Shown piece after piece: positions 59,239 to 64,000 of a stretch of 64,000 nucleotides of DNA (position 1 is its first letter; each line of letters starts with the position of its first letter). The DNA is from an uncultured Flavobacterium sp. (GTDB lineage Bacteria > Bacteroidota > Bacteroidia > Flavobacteriales > Flavobacteriaceae). Location of the stretch: NCBI GenBank assembly GCA_943912855.1, contig CALTVC010000006.1, forward strand, positions 115,831 to 179,830. The letters are read 5' to 3'. A program made the translations under genes and the position numbers. The notes under the pieces were generated by a model, which had not been told where the DNA came from, made no database searches, and was given only the letters and a program-made list of their open reading frames with translations.

Positions 59239-59766
59239 TTACAGCTTAAATGCATAAGCAATGCGCAGGGCTATCTGGTCGGCTTTAAAGTCGTTAGCGC
59301 CTTCGTAGCGCAGGCTAATATCTATAGGATCTAGCGCATAACCTACACCGGGAGCCCATAAAAATGTGGTTTCGCTATATCCGTTAGTTACCGCAAAACC
59401 GGCACCGGCTTCACCCAGCACATAAAACTGGTCGCCCCATACAAAGGCTTTAAATCCAAGTTTGGCAGGTATATAGCCAAGGTCTTTAATTTCGTCTTTA
59501 CCAAACAGGTTTGTAAAACCTGTAGACAATACAAGCGAAGTTTTTTTGGTAAGGTCGTATTGCAGCCTTACATCGCCACCTAGCGCCCAGTTAAAATAGT
59601 CGCTGTTTGCTATACCACCGTTAAGACCTACGCCCACGCGGAAACGTTGCGGGTAGCTGTCTATGGCTTCATTTTTACTTCCTGTAATTTTTTGTGCAAA
59701 TGCCGTCATCCCGAACAGCAACATGGCACCTAATAACATTGTTTTAAAATTCATCATCGTTTTCAT
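59239..59766 (-). CDS. Small outer-membrane beta-barrel protein
   Basis: A 175-residue protein with a signal ending TAFAQ. The mature part has repeated amphipathic strands such as FRVGVGLNGGIAN, WALGGDVRLQYDLTKKTSLV, FYVLGEAGAGFAV and ends with LRIAYAFKL, the aromatic-terminal strand of outer-membrane barrels. About eight strands are expected. Function is unknown. A -7 element (TACCTTTG on the minus strand, 59796-59803) precedes it. Confidence 0.85.
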   Translation of the reverse strand: MKTMMNFKTMLLGAMLLFGMTAFAQKITGSKNEAIDSYPQRFRVGVGLNGGIANSDYFNWALGGDVRLQYDLTKKTSLVLSTGFTNLFGKDEIKDLGYIPAKLGFKAFVWGDQFYVLGEAGAGFAVTNGYSETTFLWAPGVGYALDPIDISLRYEGANDFKADQIALRIAYAFKL

Positions 59767-59941
59767 GGCCTTTTCATTTTGTTACGTTAGTAAAGCAAAG
59801 GTATGTGGAGATTATTAGGAAAAATCGCAACATCTTGTTAATATATTATAAATGAAATAATAAAATTCTCATTAACGTTGCGTTAACTGATGATTTATAA
59901 TTATTTACGGTTGCAATTATCATCAATTCAGGGAAACCTGA

Positions 59942-59949
59942 TACCTTTG
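59942..59949 (+). promoter_or_regulatory. -7 element of the MATE gene
   Basis: TACCTTTG matches TAnnTTTG and predicts a transcript start near 59955, so the MATE start should be the ATG at 59973 and not the in-frame TTG at 59955. Confidence 0.55.
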
Positions 59950-59972
59950 CAACCTTGAAATTTGATATAAAA

Positions 59973-61391
59973 ATGCCGTTCAGTACCTACATTAAAGAGT
60001 TTAGAGCTAATTTCCAACTTGCCTACCCTGTTATCCTGGGTATGATAGGGCATAACCTCATAGCCCTTATAGATAATATTATGGTAGGGCATCTTGGTAG
60101 TGCTGAACTCGCAGCGGTATCTTTAGGTAACAGTTTTGTATTCATAGCTATGAGTGTGGGTATTGGTTTTTCTACAGCCATAACTCCTATAGTAGCTCAG
60201 GGCGATGGTGCTAAAGATAACGTTCAGGTTCGTACAGCCTTCCATAATGGGCTATTGCTTTGTATTCTTATTGGTTTACTATTGTTTAGTGTGGTGTATT
60301 GTGCCAAACCTGCTATGGCGCTCATGGGGCAGTCGGCAGAGGTTATAGCCCTGGCATCACCATTTATAGATTTGGTGGCATTTTCATTGATACCGGCGGT
60401 AATATTCCAGGCATATAAACAATTTGCCGATGGTATGTCGGCAACAAAATACGCCATGTACGCGGTGTTGTTTAGTAACATCATTCACATACCTATAAAC
60501 TATGTACTTATATATGGTGTTTTCGGACTGCCAAAAATGGGTATGATGGGAGCAGCGGTAGGTACCGTAATATCTCGTATTGCATTGCTACTGTTTATGC
60601 ACATAGCTGTAACCCGAGATGCAAAACTTGGCACTTATATTAAAGGTTTTGGCTTGTCTGAAATAAAAAGTACCATGCTAAAAAAGATTGTATCGTTAGG
60701 TACGCCTTCGGCAATGCAAATGTTTTTTGAAGTAGCCTTGTTTACCTCTGCGGTATGGTTATCTGGTTTCTTAGGTAAGACCAATCAGGCTGCCAACCAG
60801 ATAGCACTGAGTCTTGCCAGCTTTACGTTTATGTTCGGTATGGGGCTTAGTGTGGCAGCAATGGTACGGGTAGGTAACCAAAAGGGACAACAGGATTATA
60901 TAAAGCTTCGCATTGTTGCACGCTCTATTTTCCTGATGGCCGTATTACTAGAGGCGTTTTTTGCCATACTGTTTGTTGCACTGCACAATGTACTCCCGTA
61001 CTTATTTGTAAATGCCGAAACTGTAAGTGCGGCACAAGATGTTGCAGAAGTAGTAACCATAGCAGCCGAACTCCTTATGGTAGCGGCAGTATTCCAGCTG
61101 AGTGATGGGGTTCAGGTAGTAGTGCTTGGTGCGCTCCGTGGTTTACAGGATGTAAAAATTCCAACGGTTATTACATTTATAGCATATTGGGTAATCGGGT
61201 TTCCGTTGTCATTTTACCTGGGGCTAAAAACCTCAATGGGTGCTACAGGCATTTGGGTAGGGCTTTGCGTAAGCCTTACTGTAGCCGCATTATTTTTGTA
61301 TATTCGCTTTAATTATCTTACCAACCGCTATATCCGCGATACGAAAGATAGTGAGCCTGTAACTTTAAACTTTAAACCTGAAACAAATTAA
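59973..61391 (+). CDS. MATE-family efflux transporter
   Basis: A 472-residue inner-membrane protein with 12 membrane helices in two related halves. Landmarks are LAYPVILGMIGHNLIALIDN, then IMVGHLGSAELAAVSLG at the first half, PSAMQMFFEVALFTSAVWLS opening the second, and ALRGLQDVKIP late. MATE proteins export drugs or metabolites using sodium or proton gradients. It is followed 1 base after its stop by a small acidic gene that is probably cotranscribed. Confidence 0.93.
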   Translation: MPFSTYIKEFRANFQLAYPVILGMIGHNLIALIDNIMVGHLGSAELAAVSLGNSFVFIAMSVGIGFSTAITPIVAQGDGAKDNVQVRTAFHNGLLLCILIGLLLFSVVYCAKPAMALMGQSAEVIALASPFIDLVAFSLIPAVIFQAYKQFADGMSATKYAMYAVLFSNIIHIPINYVLIYGVFGLPKMGMMGAAVGTVISRIALLLFMHIAVTRDAKLGTYIKGFGLSEIKSTMLKKIVSLGTPSAMQMFFEVALFTSAVWLSGFLGKTNQAANQIALSLASFTFMFGMGLSVAAMVRVGNQKGQQDYIKLRIVARSIFLMAVLLEAFFAILFVALHNVLPYLFVNAETVSAAQDVAEVVTIAAELLMVAAVFQLSDGVQVVVLGALRGLQDVKIPTVITFIAYWVIGFPLSFYLGLKTSMGATGIWVGLCVSLTVAALFLYIRFNYLTNRYIRDTKDSEPVTLNFKPETN

Positions 61392-61392
61392 T

Positions 61393-61626
61393 ATGGAATT
61401 ACCAAAATTCGTACTTGGCGATAATACTGATTTTCCTGAAGATATTTTTATCATCCACCTTGACTATCCTCGATTTATAATTAATCTTAAAGATGACGGG
61501 GTAGAGTTCCTTGAAGAACCTGAAGAAGATTTGGACGAAGCAGAGTTTGAATCGGAAATGGAAAGCCTGATTAACCAGGCGAACGATTTCTACGACCGTG
61601 AAATGGAGCGTTACGAACAGGAATAA
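61393..61626 (+). CDS. Small acidic hypothetical protein
   Basis: A 77-residue protein, strongly acidic. The first half is strand-rich (LPKFVLGDNTDFPEDIFIIH), the second half a helix full of Glu and Asp (EEPEEDLDEAEFESEMES). I recall similar short proteins in flavobacteria, without known function. It starts one base after the MATE gene's stop and ends before a terminator, so both genes probably share a transcript. Confidence 0.75.
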   Translation: MELPKFVLGDNTDFPEDIFIIHLDYPRFIINLKDDGVEFLEEPEEDLDEAEFESEMESLINQANDFYDREMERYEQE

Positions 61627-61644
61627 GCTTTTTTTAAAAAGTTT

Positions 61645-61700
61645 AGCCACGAATTACTTTAACTTCAATTGATGAAATTAGAGTAATTCGTGGCTTTGTT
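61645..61700. terminator. Bidirectional terminator
   Basis: AGCCACGAATTACT (61645-61658) pairs exactly with AGTAATTCGTGGCT (61682-61695), 23-base loop, then TTTGTTTTT. It sits between the MATE transcript and the convergent trehalase gene. Confidence 0.75.
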
Positions 61701-61701
61701 T

Positions 61702-63693
61702 TTACTGGTGATTAGCCGGAATCGGTTCTGTAAAAATATTGTCTGGTAATTCCAGTGCATCCAGCTTTTTAATATACTCTTGCGGAAGCAGGCTCATACC
61801 ATACTGATATGACGCATTCATCCAACCAAAACCAGACCTTGTTATATAGGCAAAGTCGGTTCCTACGTTCCCGTATTCAGCATATACCTTATGGCTTCCG
61901 GTTACTACATCATACTTTTCGGGTATAGTGCCATTGTAGTCTACGGCATTACGGGTTATCATATATAACCATCTATATACCATTTCGCGTGCTTCATTTT
62001 CATAACCATAATTAAGGAGGCCTTTCCATAGTAGCATCTGGTGTGGTGCCCATCCGTTCGGATAATCCCATTGGCGTTGTACAGTGTTAGTGGCATGTTT
62101 ATCCAGGCTGGCTTTATCACTACCAAGAAATCCACCTTCGGCTTTAAGGTCATGCATTAAAGATTTTACCATTCGCGCCGCTTGTTCTTTACTACACATG
62201 CCTGCCCACAACGGAAAGAAATTGGTAGCCGATAAAAAATCACTTCGCTTACCTGTTTTTACATTATAATCAAAATATCCGCCTCGGGTTTCATCCCAAA
62301 GGTACTTTTGCATTAATGCTTTTCTGGTTTCGGCTTGCTTGTGCCAAAATTCAGCAGTGTATAGTTTACCATCACTCCCTTTAATACCGTCTTTAAAATA
62401 TTTTTCGGCCAGGTATTCAAAATCCTTCTCATATTTATATAAGAGTGCATTTACATCAACACAGTTTAGGTCTGCAGCAACGTTGTCCAGTCGCCAACTT
62501 GTATCGTGCCCGCTTTCACGTACGGTACGATCATGTACAAAATACCGGTCCAACTCCGTATCTTTAATAGTCCCGTTTTTATATCCGGTTTCAAACAAGG
62601 TTTCGCTAAGCCCGGCTTTCTTAGCATGCTCCTGGATAATTTCTTGAAAATGTCCTTCTTCTGTTTCGGGCGGTATCCCTATACCATCGGCATAATAGCG
62701 GTTAAGTCCGGTTTCAGGAGTAAAACGTTTACCTTGCATCCACACTATATTATATTCCTGTATGCAAATGGCCAGGCTTTCGGTAAGCCACTTCTTGTCT
62801 TTTTCAGGATTTGCTTCATACGTTTCTCTTATAAAAGACGACAAAAATGGTGGTTGAGTACGCGTAAGGTAGTAAGAACGATTAGCGTTAAGTATTTTTC
62901 CGTAGTGTTTTATCTGGTAACAAAAGTTGTCTACCATGCCTTTAGCCAAATCATAGCGTTCATCAAGTAATAAACCTACACCTTCAAAATAGCTATCCCA
63001 GCCGTACATTTCATTAAACCTACCGCCCGGAACTACAAACGGCACACCTTTTCCGTTTTCTATTTTTAATGAAAGGATTCCCGGTTTATCATTTATAGAC
63101 TGCACATATTCGGGGGTAATCTCTTTAGGGAGAATAACTACTTCCAGGTTTTTCCTTTCCTTTTCAAGGTTTTTAAAATAAGTATTACCTTCCGCATCAT
63201 CATACGGAACATAAATACGCTGCCTGGCATCGGGCATTTTTTCATCGCCGGCTATTCTGTCCAGCCCGTCGGCATCTATTGTTCGGGTTAAATCATCCCA
63301 AAACTGTGTTCGTATCCGTCTGCTTATGCGTTCGGCAGGTGGTTCCTGAATCCTGCTCAGGTTTATACGGAGTTCATTAAGATGACTGTCATTGGCTATA
63401 GCAAGTTCCTGAAGCAGGTTACTTATATAATAGGTGTTGCGTAATATAACAGTATCACCTTTAGTGCTAAAAAGAAAATAGTCCTTATTAGGCGGGGCGT
63501 CATCCTTTGTTATGCGTTTATCACCATCGGTATCATAACCTACAAGGAGTTCTTGCATGGTTTTTTCCACGGGGAGCTCAAAAAATATGTCACTTTCGGT
63601 AAACTTACTATTACAATTCATAAAAATTGGGGTAGCAAAGGCCATTCCTCCAAATAGCCAAATGCGATTTTTTATAGAACGATTAACTTTCAT
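61702..63693 (-). CDS. Trehalase (GH37), probable lipoprotein
   Basis: A 663-residue glycoside hydrolase family 37 enzyme that splits trehalose to glucose. The signatures PGGRFNEMYGWDSYF and QWDYPNGWAPHQ are intact. The start (hydrophobic GGMAFATPIF, then MNC) suggests a lipoprotein anchored at Cys27, though the lipobox is imperfect. Residues 54-65 (DTDGDKRITKDD) form an EF-hand-like loop, similar in place to that of fungal neutral trehalases. It should act in the periplasm. It stands alone. Confidence 0.92.
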   Translation of the reverse strand: MKVNRSIKNRIWLFGGMAFATPIFMNCNSKFTESDIFFELPVEKTMQELLVGYDTDGDKRITKDDAPPNKDYFLFSTKGDTVILRNTYYISNLLQELAIANDSHLNELRINLSRIQEPPAERISRRIRTQFWDDLTRTIDADGLDRIAGDEKMPDARQRIYVPYDDAEGNTYFKNLEKERKNLEVVILPKEITPEYVQSINDKPGILSLKIENGKGVPFVVPGGRFNEMYGWDSYFEGVGLLLDERYDLAKGMVDNFCYQIKHYGKILNANRSYYLTRTQPPFLSSFIRETYEANPEKDKKWLTESLAICIQEYNIVWMQGKRFTPETGLNRYYADGIGIPPETEEGHFQEIIQEHAKKAGLSETLFETGYKNGTIKDTELDRYFVHDRTVRESGHDTSWRLDNVAADLNCVDVNALLYKYEKDFEYLAEKYFKDGIKGSDGKLYTAEFWHKQAETRKALMQKYLWDETRGGYFDYNVKTGKRSDFLSATNFFPLWAGMCSKEQAARMVKSLMHDLKAEGGFLGSDKASLDKHATNTVQRQWDYPNGWAPHQMLLWKGLLNYGYENEAREMVYRWLYMITRNAVDYNGTIPEKYDVVTGSHKVYAEYGNVGTDFAYITRSGFGWMNASYQYGMSLLPQEYIKKLDALELPDNIFTEPIPANHQ

Positions 63694-63940
63694 TTCTTAA
63701 TTCGGGTAGGTGGTAGCTCCATAAAATTAAAGATTAGGGTAGGGGTGTCCAAAAAATGTAGTCGGGTTAACATATATTTAGTACACTTTTTTCGGTTTCT
63801 AATACCGAAGAATCTGCTTTGTTCCTTTTTTAAACAATGGATGTCAATAAAACTTCAAAAAACTTTCCTCTTCAATCTTCCCTCCTACAGTTAGTTACGC
63901 TTTGCTATTAAATAATCTACAAAAAACGATTAAAAAACAG

Positions 63941-63970
63941 TTGTAGAAGTAAAAAAGAGTTGTAGTTTTG
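63941..63970 (+). promoter_or_regulatory. Promoter near the right end of the window
   Basis: TTG at 63941-63943, 19 bases, then TAGTTTTG at 63963-63970: a good Bacteroidetes promoter with a start near 63976. The transcribed gene lies beyond the window. The rest of 63694-63940 shows no gene. Confidence 0.65.
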
Positions 63971-64000
63971 CACCCGCAATCAGCGACAAGTTCTTTTGAA

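Overview
The window looks like part of a chromosome from the Flavobacteriaceae, most likely Flavobacterium or a close relative (Bacteroidota). The evidence is a type IX secretion C-terminal domain, promoters of the Bacteroidetes form (TTG, about 19 bases, TAnnTTTG), SusC-like regulatory and plug domains, 2TM-domain proteins beside a LytS-type kinase, an infC gene with no ATG/GTG/TTG start at its conserved N-terminus, and several families of short interspersed repeats of the kind common in this group. Base composition is moderately AT-rich. I see no rRNA, tRNA, CRISPR array, transposase or prophage.

Layout. 1-12.7 kb: a mix of single genes, namely a cut DUF4476-like gene, a lipoprotein, a Rho-N-like small protein, a Crp/Fnr regulator, a secreted pectate lyase, a degenerate methyltransferase relative, an ABC-F ATPase, an AT-rich DUF900 hydrolase, a Tat-exported M19 dipeptidase, Hsp20 and a T9SS cargo protein. 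13.4-16.9 kb: the translation cluster thrS-infC-rpmI-rplT with its own promoter and terminator. 17-24.4 kb: NUDIX and EcsC-like genes, a SIR2-like protein, and a LytS histidine kinase fused to a 2TM domain, followed by two more 2TM proteins but no response regulator. 24.6-26.4 kb: cysteine biosynthesis (serine acetyltransferase, cysteine synthase). 26.8-31.5 kb: a tetR-tolC-emrA-emrB efflux operon with a double palindromic operator over its promoter. 33.5-36.7 kb: an ABC ATPase with a permease fused to a periplasmic thioredoxin domain. 36.7-38.2 kb: a membrane-tethered LuxR protein, DUF4199 and glyoxalase genes. 39.5 kb: the SRP RNA gene. 41.3-43.6 kb: a PcrA-like helicase.

43.8-50.4 kb is a complete minus-strand tryptophan operon, trpE-G-D-C-F-B-A. 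Its leader has all parts of a transcription attenuator: a promoter, a 24-residue leader peptide with three consecutive Trp codons, a possible antiterminator pairing and a terminator just before trpE.

51.3-55.2 kb is an ECF sigma / anti-sigma-like / VWA-domain locus that appears to be decaying. The sigma gene has an in-frame TAA between regions 2 and 4, and the VWA gene is frameshifted before its C-terminal domain. The VWA protein also has an odd chimeric N-terminus that resembles part of LptD. The rest (55.4-64 kb) holds a Crp/Fnr regulator, a CPBP protease, a PPK2 kinase, a small outer-membrane barrel, a MATE transporter and a GH37 trehalase with an EF-hand-like loop.

All family names come from recognising motifs by eye; no searches were run.
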